Part shown: in pieces, positions 1 to 6,458 of the stretch
Layout: each line of letters starts with the position of its first letter
Numbering within the stretch: position 1 is the first letter of the stretch
From: RGIG250 sp045616885
GTDB taxonomy: Bacteria; Bacillota; Negativicutes; Selenomonadales; Selenomonadaceae
Length of the DNA: 10,333 bases
NCBI GenBank assembly: GCA_045616885.1
Contig: JAZLHS010000169.1
Coordinates: 1-10,333, forward strand
Direction: 5' to 3'
Translations under genes and position numbers: made by a program
The notes under the pieces: generated by a model
Seen by the model: the letters and a program-made list of their open reading frames with translations, nothing else
Told to the model about the DNA's origin: nothing
Database searches by the model: none

Positions 1-213
1 AGCTCGCTTATAATTTTTGAAAGACATGCCCAGCTAAAGTACAGATATGGAAACCGGAAATTCTGGTGTAAAGGATATTATGTGGATACAGTAGGACGAA
101 ATAAAGCAGTAATACAAAAATATATCAGGGTGCAGTTGCAAGAAGACCAAATAGCGGAGCAAATGACGCTAAAGGAACTTGTAGACCCATTTACAGGAGA
201 ACCGTACAAATAA
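1..213 (+). CDS. tnpA: IS200/IS605-family Y1 transposase TnpA, 3' part (5' end outside window)
   Basis: The frame is open from base 1 to a TAA at 211-213 and gives 70 residues; about half of a usual 130-155 aa TnpA is visible. It shows the family's C-terminal pattern: FW followed by GYY (residues 21-27), TVG (30-32), then a helix with Tyr41 and Gln45 spaced as in the catalytic YxxxQ motif. In this family the tyrosine attacks single-stranded DNA during peel-and-paste transposition. The HUH metal-binding motif would lie upstream of the window. The stretch is clearly A/T-rich (42 G+C in the first 120 bases) compared with its neighbours, and it is the only plus-strand gene, both fitting a mobile insertion. 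It converges with the dipeptidase gene at 364. Family assignment is firm; whether the full gene is intact cannot be judged. Confidence 0.9.
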   Translation, partial: SSLIIFERHAQLKYRYGNRKFWCKGYYVDTVGRNKAVIQKYIRVQLQEDQIAEQMTLKELVDPFTGEPYK

Positions 214-218
214 GAAAG

Positions 219-238
219 AGCCCCTCTATAGAGGGGCT
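219..238 (+). other. Hairpin directly after tnpA
   Basis: AGCCCCTC pairs with GAGGGGCT around a TATA loop, an 8-bp stem starting 5 nt after the tnpA stop codon. No T-run follows, so it is not a standard intrinsic terminator. It may protect the tnpA mRNA 3' end or be part of the element's structured tail. Confidence 0.6.
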
Positions 239-273
239 GCATCTAAATGTACTGCGGTTGGTAAATTTTCAGG

Positions 274-311
274 GGGCTTATAGCCCGAGGCAGGTAAAAA
301 GGCTTTTAGCC
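274..311 (+). other. Two short hairpins in the IS tail; the second has a T-run on the minus strand
   Basis: GGGCT-TAT-AGCCC (274-286) and GGCT-TTT-AGCC (301-311) lie in tandem. Read on the minus strand, the second is GGCT-AAA-AGCC followed at once by five T (300-296), so it could help to stop transcription coming from the dipeptidase operon. Both stems are short, and they may equally be pieces of one folded RNA or single-strand DNA structure of the element. Confidence 0.4.
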
Positions 312-314
312 GTT

Positions 315-348
315 GATCAAACTACCCGTTATACGGGTAGTTTTGATT
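315..348 (+). terminator. Strong hairpin: IS right end and/or terminator between convergent genes
   Basis: AAACTACCCGT (319-329) pairs with ACGGGTAGTTT (333-343) around TAT. After an unpaired T344 the stem continues C318-G345, T317-A346, A316-T347. The plus strand then reads TTTTGATTGTCTCTTT, a mediocre U-tract. It sits between the convergent tnpA and dipeptidase genes, where a two-way terminator would be expected. The bulged T also suits a TnpA recognition hairpin, and the two roles are not exclusive. Confidence 0.55.
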
Positions 349-363
349 GTCTCTTTATCTTCG

Positions 364-1089
364 TTACCTTGTTTCGTATTTATCCACCGGGTAGTCAAAA
401 TATGTATCGGGATAAGGTTCATCGGCCAGAGAGAAGTGCCACCATTCGGTGTCCAGCGGCTCGAAGCCGCCCTTGACCATAGCCTCCCGGAGAATCATTC
501 TGTTGGCTATCTGCTGCTCTGTCAGCTGCCCGGCGTAGTCCGGGTGAGACAGCTCGCCGAAGTAGTCGAAGGGGCCGCCCATATCCACCTCGCGGCCGGT
601 GTTCATATCGAACAGGGTGAGGTCTATCGTGGAGCCGCGGGAGTGACCTGACCTGTGGGCGATGTAGCCGAGCTCAAAGCACTCCGCCTTGTTGACCTCC
701 GGATAAAAGTACGGCTTCATAGCCAGACTGCTCAGGTCGCTGCCCCAGCGGGCAAAATGCTCCACCGCCCGCTGAGGCCGGTAGGCATCAAAAATTTTCA
801 GCCGGTAGCCCTTCGCTTTGAGGTCATCGCTGACCTTCTTCAGGGCTTGAGCGGCCTCTACCGTCAGCATGGCCACCGGGGCATTGTAGCCGTCGATTCT
901 CTCGCCTACGAAGTTGTAGGTGGAGTAATACCTTATTTCAAGGATGACATCGGGCACCGCCTCCGACAGGTCTACGAACTCTTTCGGCATTGGTTCGCCG
1001 GCGGTGGCTTCGGCCTCGCCGGCTCCGCCGATAAATAAGGCTGTCAGCAAAAGACCGGCGGCCAGTATTCTCCGCATTAGTTTTCCCAT
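364..1089 (-). CDS. Exported VanX/DdpX-type D-Ala-D-Ala dipeptidase (peptidase family M15D)
   Basis: Zinc peptidase predicted to split D-Ala-D-Ala and related dipeptides; 241 aa, a usual length once the leader is counted. Family residues are all visible: YRP with Arg104, SGHSRGSTID giving zinc ligands His149 and Asp156, and EWWHF giving catalytic Glu215 and zinc ligand His218. The 7- and 3-residue spacings equal those of VanX (His116/Asp123, Glu181/His184). Residues 6-30 form a positively charged start, a hydrophobic core and an Ala-rich cleavage region, so it is probably exported, unlike the cytoplasmic VanX of vancomycin resistance. I chose the ATG at 1089 because GAGG lies 6 nt upstream; an ATG at 1101 gives four more residues but lacks a clear ribosome site. 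It is the last gene of the trkH-ldt group, 21 nt after the L,D-transpeptidase stop. With no vanH, vanA or regulator nearby, a resistance role is unlikely; wall-peptide turnover fits better. Confidence 0.88.
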   Translation of the reverse strand: MGKLMRRILAAGLLLTALFIGGAGEAEATAGEPMPKEFVDLSEAVPDVILEIRYYSTYNFVGERIDGYNAPVAMLTVEAAQALKKVSDDLKAKGYRLKIFDAYRPQRAVEHFARWGSDLSSLAMKPYFYPEVNKAECFELGYIAHRSGHSRGSTIDLTLFDMNTGREVDMGGPFDYFGELSHPDYAGQLTEQQIANRMILREAMVKGGFEPLDTEWWHFSLADEPYPDTYFDYPVDKYETR

Positions 1090-1110
1090 TTTGTGCCTCA
1101 TTTGCTGTCG

Positions 1111-1770
1111 TCAGTAGATTGCGATTTTCGCGCCGGGAGTCACGGTTCTCAGCAGCTGAATGATGTTTTCTTCCGGCATGGCCACGCAGCCGGCGGTATA
1201 TTCATGCTCGGTACGGCAATGAATGAGTATCGCCGAGCCTTTGCCGTAGATATTCTTCGGATTAAAGTCGATTATCAGGCCATACCGGTAGGCGACATCA
1301 TACTCAATCATGTGCTCACCGCTACAGTCGTGCGGCTTGTCCTTGATATTTATCAGCTGATTGTAGTACCGCTTGTCACCGCAGAAATAGTGATCGTCGG
1401 TAATCCTCGTATAGGGGAGCTTCGCGCCGGGATCAGCACATATACCGAAAGCTCCGGTGAAGGTGAACTCTCCGGTAGGCGTCCTGCCGTCGCCTTCCCG
1501 CTCCTTGTCGATGCCGTTTTTGCCGACAAATCCGGCACATTCCATCGTCTTTTGCCATTGACCGCTGACCTTTTCATAGAGGACGATGTCGGCCTCGAAT
1601 ACATCGTGGCTGTTGACGAGAAGCAGCTGGTGAACTGTCCCGTCCGGGCGATAGCGCTCCAGTATTTCCTGTGCTTTCGTCTCGGCAGCATTTTCCGCTG
1701 CGTCGACGGGAGAGGCAGATACCATGATGACAAACAGTAAGGCAAGCCAGCAAATAAGTTTTCTCAGCAT
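1111..1770 (-). CDS. Exported L,D-transpeptidase (YkuD domain)
   Basis: Cysteine transpeptidase expected to form L,D crosslinks in peptidoglycan or attach proteins to it, outside the inner membrane. It has 219 aa with a signal peptide (residues 1 to about 25, ending near VDA). The YkuD fold is recognised from KNGIDKEREGDGRTPTGEF (84-102) and the active-site region IHC...YTAGC, with His184 and nucleophile Cys195. The usual S/T-H-G-C is T-A-G-C here, and TAGC followed by a short hydrophobic run and PEE is a variant I associate with a divergent subgroup. Start: ATG at 1770, with GAGG 8 nt upstream inside the end of trkH; the ATG follows the trkH TAA by one base (TAATATG), implying translational coupling. 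A longer frame reaching 1869 overlaps trkH and has no signal peptide at its front, so it was rejected. Exact substrate unknown. Confidence 0.87.
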   Translation of the reverse strand: MLRKLICWLALLFVIMVSASPVDAAENAAETKAQEILERYRPDGTVHQLLLVNSHDVFEADIVLYEKVSGQWQKTMECAGFVGKNGIDKEREGDGRTPTGEFTFTGAFGICADPGAKLPYTRITDDHYFCGDKRYYNQLINIKDKPHDCSGEHMIEYDVAYRYGLIIDFNPKNIYGKGSAILIHCRTEHEYTAGCVAMPEENIIQLLRTVTPGAKIAIY

Positions 1771-1771
1771 A

Positions 1772-3232
1772 TTACCAGCCTCGCTCTCTGTGCCAGAATT
1801 CGGGGGTGAAGAGCGCCAGTATCGAAAACATTTCCAGTCGACCCATGAGCATAGCCAGCATGGTGACAATCTTCGACCAGTTGGAGAGACCGGCGTAGTT
1901 CTCCGAGGCTCCGACCATGCCGAAGCCGGGTCCGACGGTGGTCATGGCGGCCAGAGACAGCCCCATGCCGTCGTAGAGGCTCATGCCGTCCAGCGTGTAC
2001 AGCAGCGTCCAGAGTCCAAGGAAGAACATATAAAGGAAGAAAAATTTACCGACGCCGTAGAGGACATCGTTGCTGATGCGCTGTCCGTCAATGGCGATGG
2101 TCTTGTGCACATGGGGATGGATAGCGGCCTCGACGGCGTGAATGGCCATCTTCACCAGCATGATGAGACGGGAGACGCGCAGACCGGCGGTAGTGGAGCC
2201 GGCACAGCCGCCGAAGAGCATCAGGAATACCAGTACGCACTGAGTAGAGGCCGGCCAGTGCTCATAGTCGAAGGCTACGAAGCCGGTAGAGTCCTGAGCC
2301 GCCACCTCGAAGGCCGCCTGCCGGAAAGATTCACTCAGAGAGTAGTTGAAGGCATTCATAAGGGAGAAGGCGATAAATACGGTGGCGAAGGCCAGCATCC
2401 CGAGATAAGTACGGAACTCCGTATCCTTCCAGAGCACCTTCAGTCCGTTTTTGTAGGCGTTGTAGTAGAGGTTGAAGTTGCCGCCGGACAGCACCATGAA
2501 GAATACCACGGCCATTTCCGCGGCCGGGCTGTGGTAGTAGGCGATGGAGTCGCTGTAGACGGAGAAGCCGCCGGTAGAGATGGTGGTCAGGGCGTGGTTC
2601 AGCGCGGCAAAAGGAGTCATGCCCACCAGCCAGTAGACCACAGCCGCTATTGAAGTAAAGATGAGATATATCTTGAAAATGGTAGTGACCATCTCCCGGA
2701 GGCGGGGACGGCGGCGGCCGGAGGACATTTTTGATGACTCGGCCTGATAGAGCTGCAGAGCGCTTTGACTGGTCTGAGGCAGCAGCGCCACGAAGATAAC
2801 GATGATACCGAGGCCGCCCAGCCACTGGGTAATAGAGCGCCACAGCAGAAGCGAGTAAGAGAGGACAGACAGGTCGGAGAAGACCGTGCCGCCGCAGCCG
2901 GTAAAGCCGGCGACCGTCTCAAAAATACCGTCGAGGATACCGAGATTGCCGGACAGTATATAGGGCAGGGTGCCGAGGAGATTTATCAGCAGCCAGCCCA
3001 GACCGGTAATGCCGATACTGTCCTGCATTGACAGTTCCGTGAGGGGACTGGAGCCGTTGCTGCCCCATGTCTTCAGATGGATGCCCAGTATCAGGGAGAC
3101 GCCGCAGGTGATGACGAAGGCGATACCGTCCCCCTCGCCGTGCCAGACGGCCATGAGGGTAGGGATGATGATGATGAGGCCCAGTCCGGCCGCCAGTCGG
3201 CCAAGATAGTGAGCCACGAGGCGAATATTCAT
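1772..3232 (-). CDS. trkH: TrkH-family potassium channel subunit, canonical-type fourth filter
   Basis: Inner-membrane K+-translocating subunit of a Trk system, 486 aa, typical length, built from four M1-P-M2 repeats. The four filter segments are visible: TGCGGT (111-116), STGGF (219-223), DSTGF (314-318) and TTVGPG (431-436). The intramembrane gate loop after the third repeat is GGCAGSTTAG (341-350), and the conserved arginine of the last helix is Arg465 in GRLEM. The first filter is a little unusual: the common TTTG reads TGCG, placing a cysteine beside the glycine. The start ATG overlaps the preceding trkH stop as ATGA (3232-3229), so the two are translated together. K+ flux should depend on the TrkA protein encoded upstream. 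Na+ co-transport or selectivity cannot be read from sequence alone. Confidence 0.93.
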   Translation of the reverse strand: MNIRLVAHYLGRLAAGLGLIIIIPTLMAVWHGEGDGIAFVITCGVSLILGIHLKTWGSNGSSPLTELSMQDSIGITGLGWLLINLLGTLPYILSGNLGILDGIFETVAGFTGCGGTVFSDLSVLSYSLLLWRSITQWLGGLGIIVIFVALLPQTSQSALQLYQAESSKMSSGRRRPRLREMVTTIFKIYLIFTSIAAVVYWLVGMTPFAALNHALTTISTGGFSVYSDSIAYYHSPAAEMAVVFFMVLSGGNFNLYYNAYKNGLKVLWKDTEFRTYLGMLAFATVFIAFSLMNAFNYSLSESFRQAAFEVAAQDSTGFVAFDYEHWPASTQCVLVFLMLFGGCAGSTTAGLRVSRLIMLVKMAIHAVEAAIHPHVHKTIAIDGQRISNDVLYGVGKFFFLYMFFLGLWTLLYTLDGMSLYDGMGLSLAAMTTVGPGFGMVGASENYAGLSNWSKIVTMLAMLMGRLEMFSILALFTPEFWHRERGW

Positions 3233-4854
3233 TGCTTATCGCCTCCCATCAATCGTCGGAAGAAGCCGGTGCCGCTCTGGGAGTCGGACATGGCGCGGGC
3301 TTCCCGCAGCTCCCGGAGGCGCTGTGCTTTTGCCTCCTGCTCATTGTAGCGGCGGCGGGGAGCCTGACTTTCCTTTTCCAGAGCGCTCTTCATGGCACCA
3401 AAGAGCAGGAAGAAGGCGAAGATTTCCAGTCGTCCGATCATCATCAGGAGGGCACAGACCAGCTTCAGCATGGGCGGGTAGAAGCTGAAGATAGCCGAGG
3501 CTCCGGCCAGCTTGGCGGCCGCCGCTATACTGGAGAGGCAGGCGACGCCAAGCATGAAGGATTCCATCAGGGGCAGATTGCTCACCAGTGAGATGAGGAC
3601 AACGCCCATGAACAGCACGAATACGAAGAGGAAGAAGAAGCCCAGAATCCTGTTCAGCGTTGCCGGAGCAATGGACTGCCGCCCCAGATAGACCGGGGTG
3701 AAGGCCTGCGGATGGAGAGTTTTCTTCAGCTCGCCGAGGAGCGTCTTGGCCATGATGACCACGCGAGCCACCTTCATACCGCCGGAGCTGGAGCCGATGC
3801 AGCCGCCGACAAAGACCAGCAGCAGCATACAGTAGCGGGTGAAGTGGGGCCAGGCCAGATACTCGGTGGTAGACAGGCCGGTGGTGGTGGCGAAGGATAT
3901 AGCCTCAAACATCCCTCGCTCCAGAGCATGAAGCGGGCGGTAGACACCGCTGGCCCATAGCGAGCCGCCCATGAGAAGACCGGCCACGCCAATGATAGCC
4001 AAGAAAGCTCGAAACTCCGCATAGCGGAGCAGATTGGTCACAGAGCGGCGGCGGGCCGCCTCGTAGTAGAGAAGGAAGTTTCCGGATGATACAAGCATAC
4101 CCAGCATCAGAGCTGTCGGCATGGCAAAGCCGCCGACCAGCGTGCGGTCGGCTACCGTGTAGGCACCGCCGGTAGATACGATGACCATAGCCAGATTAAA
4201 GGCGTCAAAGAGCCCGGCTCCCACCAGCAGGAAGAGCAGGAAAAGAGCGGCCGTTATCATGAGGTAGGTGAGGGATACGCGAGAAGCCAGTCGGGTCATG
4301 GAGGTGAGCAGCCGGGACATGGGAGCGCGGCTGCCCTCCGGCAGGACGAGACCGAAGGCACCGCCCAGAGGCAGCAGCACAGTCACCAGCGCCACGAGGA
4401 TGGACAGTCCCCCCAGCCACTGGGTGAGAGATCGCCACAGTACGAAGGCCGCCGGAATATCATCGGGCAGGATGGACATACCGGTGGTGGTGAAGCCGGA
4501 CACGCTCTCTAAGAAGGCGTCAAGGAAATCGAAGCGGCCGGAGCTGTAGTAGGGAAGCATCCCCAATATCGTCATATACGAAAAGAAGAGCGCTAGCAGT
4601 ACGGCTCCCTCGGCTACCGGCAGCATTTCCTGCCGCTGGGAGCCGGTGACGATGAGTACGCCCCCGAGACCGAAGGAAATAATGGAAGTAATGGCAAAGG
4701 CGTAGACGCCGCTGCCGGACCAGCCTGCCCAGATGCCGCCGGATACCAGACCGGAGAGACATTCCCACAGGGCATAGGCGAAGGGGATGAGCAGGACAAA
4801 GGAGACACGGATGATAAGGCGCCCCCAGATGGCGGCGATAAGACGATAATCCAC
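3229..4854 (-). CDS. Second TrkH-family subunit with altered fourth filter and basic C-terminal tail
   Basis: A 541-aa TrkH paralogue. Filters 1-3 are canonical: TTTGM (122-126), STGG (227-230) and TTTGL (323-327). At the fourth, where the neighbouring paralogue has TTVGPGFG, this protein reads SSIAAAAK (441-448), so the conserved glycine is replaced by alanine and a lysine lies close by. The gate loop GGCIGSSSGG (350-359) and Arg475 in GRLEI are kept. A charged cytoplasmic tail of about 55 residues (487-541; Glu/Lys/Arg-rich, likely helical) extends beyond the normal TrkH end. Start is GTG at 4854, supported by GGGAGGT at 4867-4861, 6 nt away. The gene overlaps the next trkH by ATGA. It may form a heterodimer with that paralogue, conduct with altered selectivity, or play a regulatory role. 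Confidence 0.9.
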   Translation of the reverse strand: MDYRLIAAIWGRLIIRVSFVLLIPFAYALWECLSGLVSGGIWAGWSGSGVYAFAITSIISFGLGGVLIVTGSQRQEMLPVAEGAVLLALFFSYMTILGMLPYYSSGRFDFLDAFLESVSGFTTTGMSILPDDIPAAFVLWRSLTQWLGGLSILVALVTVLLPLGGAFGLVLPEGSRAPMSRLLTSMTRLASRVSLTYLMITAALFLLFLLVGAGLFDAFNLAMVIVSTGGAYTVADRTLVGGFAMPTALMLGMLVSSGNFLLYYEAARRRSVTNLLRYAEFRAFLAIIGVAGLLMGGSLWASGVYRPLHALERGMFEAISFATTTGLSTTEYLAWPHFTRYCMLLLVFVGGCIGSSSGGMKVARVVIMAKTLLGELKKTLHPQAFTPVYLGRQSIAPATLNRILGFFFLFVFVLFMGVVLISLVSNLPLMESFMLGVACLSSIAAAAKLAGASAIFSFYPPMLKLVCALLMMIGRLEIFAFFLLFGAMKSALEKESQAPRRRYNEQEAKAQRLRELREARAMSDSQSGTGFFRRLMGGDKQ

Positions 4855-4860
4855 GGAGGC

Positions 4861-4867
4861 ACCTCCC
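4861..4867 (-). promoter_or_regulatory. Shine-Dalgarno of the larger trkH; supports a GTG start
   Basis: GGGAGGT on the minus strand, 6 nt before GTG. The spacer is GCCTCC, so GGAG can pair with CTCC across a GTGC loop and partly hide the ribosome site. The hairpin repeat upstream also contains CCTCCC (minus, 4942-4937), which could pair with the same site. Both pairings are inferences. Confidence 0.65.
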
Positions 4868-4884
4868 TTCTACAACATATAATC

Positions 4885-4941
4885 GGTCAAATGACCTTCC
4901 CCTCTGGGGAAGGTGTTAGCCGCTCCCTGGACGCCAGGGAG
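4885..4941 (-). repeat. Tandem palindromes in the trkA-trkH spacer
   Basis: The spacer 4855-5006 (152 nt) holds no gene. It contains ACCTTCCCC-TCT-GGGGAAGGT (4894-4914, 9-bp stem) and CTCCCTGG-ACG-CCAGGGAG (4923-4941, 8-bp stem), plus a smaller GGTCA-AA-TGACC (4885-4896) overlapping the first. Neither large stem is followed by a T-run on the minus strand, so read-through from trkA to trkH is expected. The pattern resembles dispersed intergenic palindromic repeats and could adjust trkA versus trkH mRNA levels by protecting an mRNA end. Confidence 0.65.
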
Positions 4942-5006
4942 GACAGACGCCGATGAATGAGCTAAACCTCACCAGCAGCAAGCGACTAAAAATAAGGCTC
5001 AGAGGT

Positions 5007-6356
5007 TTACTTAATCGTTCCCTTAAAGTATTCCATTACCTGATTGGAGTAGCGGGTATCAAGGATGAGGATGACGGTATCGCCGGCGGACAGGACAGTA
5101 TTGCCGTTGGCGATATGCGCTTCTCCGTCTCTGACGACGGAGCAGACGAGACATTCCTTAGGCAGACGGGCCATAGACAGGGATTTGCCGATGACCGGCG
5201 CTCCCCGCTGAACCTTTACCTCTACAGCCTCGGCCTTGGCTCCTTCCAAAAGGGAGACGGCGACGACGCCGCCGCGGCGGGCGAAGGCCAGTACTTCGGC
5301 GGCGGACAGGAGACGGGAGGACACGGCAATATCTACGCCCACCTTCTTCATCAGGTCGACGTATTCGCTGCGGGCGATGCGGACGACTGTCTTCTCTGCA
5401 CCCATGTGCTTCAGGAGGAGAGCCAGCATCAGGTTCAGCTTGTCATCCTCTGTGAGGCAGACTGCCACATCGGTCTCGCCGGCACCTTCGCTGTTCAGCA
5501 GGTCGATATTGGAGGCGTCGCCGTTGATGATGAGGCTGCTCTTCAGTCGGTCAGCCGCCAGCTGGCAGCGCTCCGGGTCGATGTCGATTATCTTTACTCT
5601 GAGTCCCTCGTCCTCCAGCATTCTTGCCAGAGCGCGGCCGGTTCGGCCGGCACCGACGATGAGGACGCGGTTTACTTTCTTGGCGGTGCGCTGGACGAAG
5701 TTGCTGCTTACCTGCTCGATGGAGTCCGGGTCGCCTACGAAGTAAGCGTTGTCGCCGGGCATGAGAGCGTCGCTGCCGTGGGGGATTATCATGTGGTTGT
5801 CCCGGAATATCATAGCCGCCAGAACATTTCCCGGCAGACTTAGATCCTTCAGCATGACACCGGTGAAGCGGGTACCGCGGCGAATCTTGGCCTCGAAGAG
5901 CCGTACCTTGCCGCCGGCGAAGTCCTCGACATCGAGGGCGGCCGGGGTCATGATATCCCGGCGGATTTCACGGGCGGTGATAAGCTCCGGATTCAGTATC
6001 TGGTCAATCTGGAAGCTCTTCTTCAGGAATTCCTGACCGTCCCGGAGGAGCTGAGCATCGCGGATGCGGGCCACGGTGTGGTGGACGCCGAAGCGCTTCG
6101 CCATGAGGGAAGCTACCATGTTGGTCTCGTCGCTGTCGGTGACGGCGATGACCATGTCGGCCCCCTTGATGTCAGGGTCCAGGTAGAGAGACTGGTTGGT
6201 GGCGGCGCTGCAGATGGTGAGAACATCAAGGGTGTTCTTTGCCTGCTCCAGCCGCTGTTCATCTATGTCGATGAATACTACATCGTACTGTTCATTGCTC
6301 ATTAGCTCGGCAATGCTGTAGCCCAGCTTGCCGGCACCGATTACAACAACTCGCAC
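5007..6356 (-). CDS. trkA: Trk potassium uptake regulator TrkA (two RCK repeats)
   Basis: Cytoplasmic NAD(H)/nucleotide-binding gating ring protein for TrkH channels, 449 aa, close to the family norm. It is a tandem duplication: RCK_N 1 with GAGKLG (7-12) and Asp30/Asp32 at the end of strand 2, TrkA_C 1 (about 141-215), RCK_N 2 with GAGRTG (235-240) and IIDIDPER (257-264), TrkA_C 2 (about 365-445). Start is GTG at 6356 with a perfect AGGAGG 7 nt upstream (6369-6364). An ATG at 6416 in the same frame would add 20 residues that only translate a run of DnaA boxes, so it was rejected. It lies 152 nt upstream of two trkH genes on the same strand, so one TrkA probably serves both channels. Confidence 0.95.
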   Translation of the reverse strand: MRVVVIGAGKLGYSIAELMSNEQYDVVFIDIDEQRLEQAKNTLDVLTICSAATNQSLYLDPDIKGADMVIAVTDSDETNMVASLMAKRFGVHHTVARIRDAQLLRDGQEFLKKSFQIDQILNPELITAREIRRDIMTPAALDVEDFAGGKVRLFEAKIRRGTRFTGVMLKDLSLPGNVLAAMIFRDNHMIIPHGSDALMPGDNAYFVGDPDSIEQVSSNFVQRTAKKVNRVLIVGAGRTGRALARMLEDEGLRVKIIDIDPERCQLAADRLKSSLIINGDASNIDLLNSEGAGETDVAVCLTEDDKLNLMLALLLKHMGAEKTVVRIARSEYVDLMKKVGVDIAVSSRLLSAAEVLAFARRGGVVAVSLLEGAKAEAVEVKVQRGAPVIGKSLSMARLPKECLVCSVVRDGEAHIANGNTVLSAGDTVILILDTRYSNQVMEYFKGTIK

Positions 6357-6363
6357 GGTCTTG

Positions 6364-6369
6364 CCTCCT
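6364..6369 (-). promoter_or_regulatory. Shine-Dalgarno of trkA, fixes the GTG start
   Basis: AGGAGG on the minus strand, 7 nt before GTG at 6356. This is the strongest ribosome site in the window, and it places the DnaA-box cluster outside the coding region. Confidence 0.85.
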
Positions 6370-6378
6370 GTTAAAGTC

Positions 6379-6458
6379 TGTGGATAAATCTTCGACTTTT
6401 CCACAGTTATCCACATTTTTATTCACAATTTCCACAGTTTTTCCCAGAGTTATACACA
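6379..6458. promoter_or_regulatory. DnaA-box cluster in the trkA leader (left arm of a possible origin)
   Basis: Five 9-mers fit TTWTNCACA within 80 bp: 6379-6387 (minus, perfect TTATCCACA), 6397-6405 (TTTTCCACA), 6407-6415 (perfect TTATCCACA), 6419-6427 (TTATTCACA) and 6450-6458 (TTATACACA), the last four on the plus strand. A weaker ATTTCCACA is at 6428-6436. They fill most of the spacer between trkA and the unknown gene (6357-6528). The following bases, 6459-6492, are A/T-rich and could melt. The spacing and density are far above chance in GC-rich DNA. Confidence 0.75.

Larger units (their letters stand above)
1..349 (+). mobile_element. Right part of an IS200/IS605-type insertion sequence
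   Basis: This comprises the tnpA fragment plus about 136 nt of structured tail ending in a strong hairpin (315-348). IS200/IS605 elements have no terminal inverted repeats; their ends carry subterminal hairpins recognised by TnpA as single strands. The last hairpin has an 11-bp core, a TAT loop, an unpaired T at 344 and three more pairs below it, similar in plan to known right-end hairpins with an extrahelical T. No tnpB accessory gene is seen before the end. The left end is outside the window and the exact right cleavage point is unknown; 349 is an estimate. The element stops just short of the dipeptidase stop codon and does not disrupt it. Confidence 0.7.

Noticed and set aside
380..388. 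TTATCCACC as a DnaA box near the left end
   Set aside because: Single one-mismatch site inside the dipeptidase gene with no neighbours; expected by chance.
364..1089. Vancomycin-resistance vanX
   Set aside because: No vanH, vanA/B or VanRS genes nearby, and the protein has an export signal, unlike resistance VanX. Wall-peptide metabolism is more likely.
1771..1869. N-terminal extension of the L,D-transpeptidase
   Set aside because: Overlaps the conserved end of trkH and would bury the signal peptide; the ATG at 1770 has a ribosome site and a normal leader.
1724..2653. 309-codon open frame on the plus strand
   Set aside because: Antisense to trkH; the trkH frame has clear family motifs and the plus frame is low-complexity Gly/Glu/His-rich with no ribosome site recognised. 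It arises from codon bias in GC-rich DNA.
4894..4941. Hairpins as a terminator between trkA and trkH
   Set aside because: No T-run after either stem on the minus strand.
4953..5843. 296-codon open frame on the plus strand
   Set aside because: Antisense to trkA, whose two RCK domains are unmistakable. No recognisable protein motif in the plus frame.
6357..6416. Twenty-residue N-terminal extension of TrkA from an ATG at 6416
   Set aside because: It only translates DnaA boxes, and a perfect AGGAGG lies 7 nt before the GTG at 6356, where the family's usual N-terminus begins.
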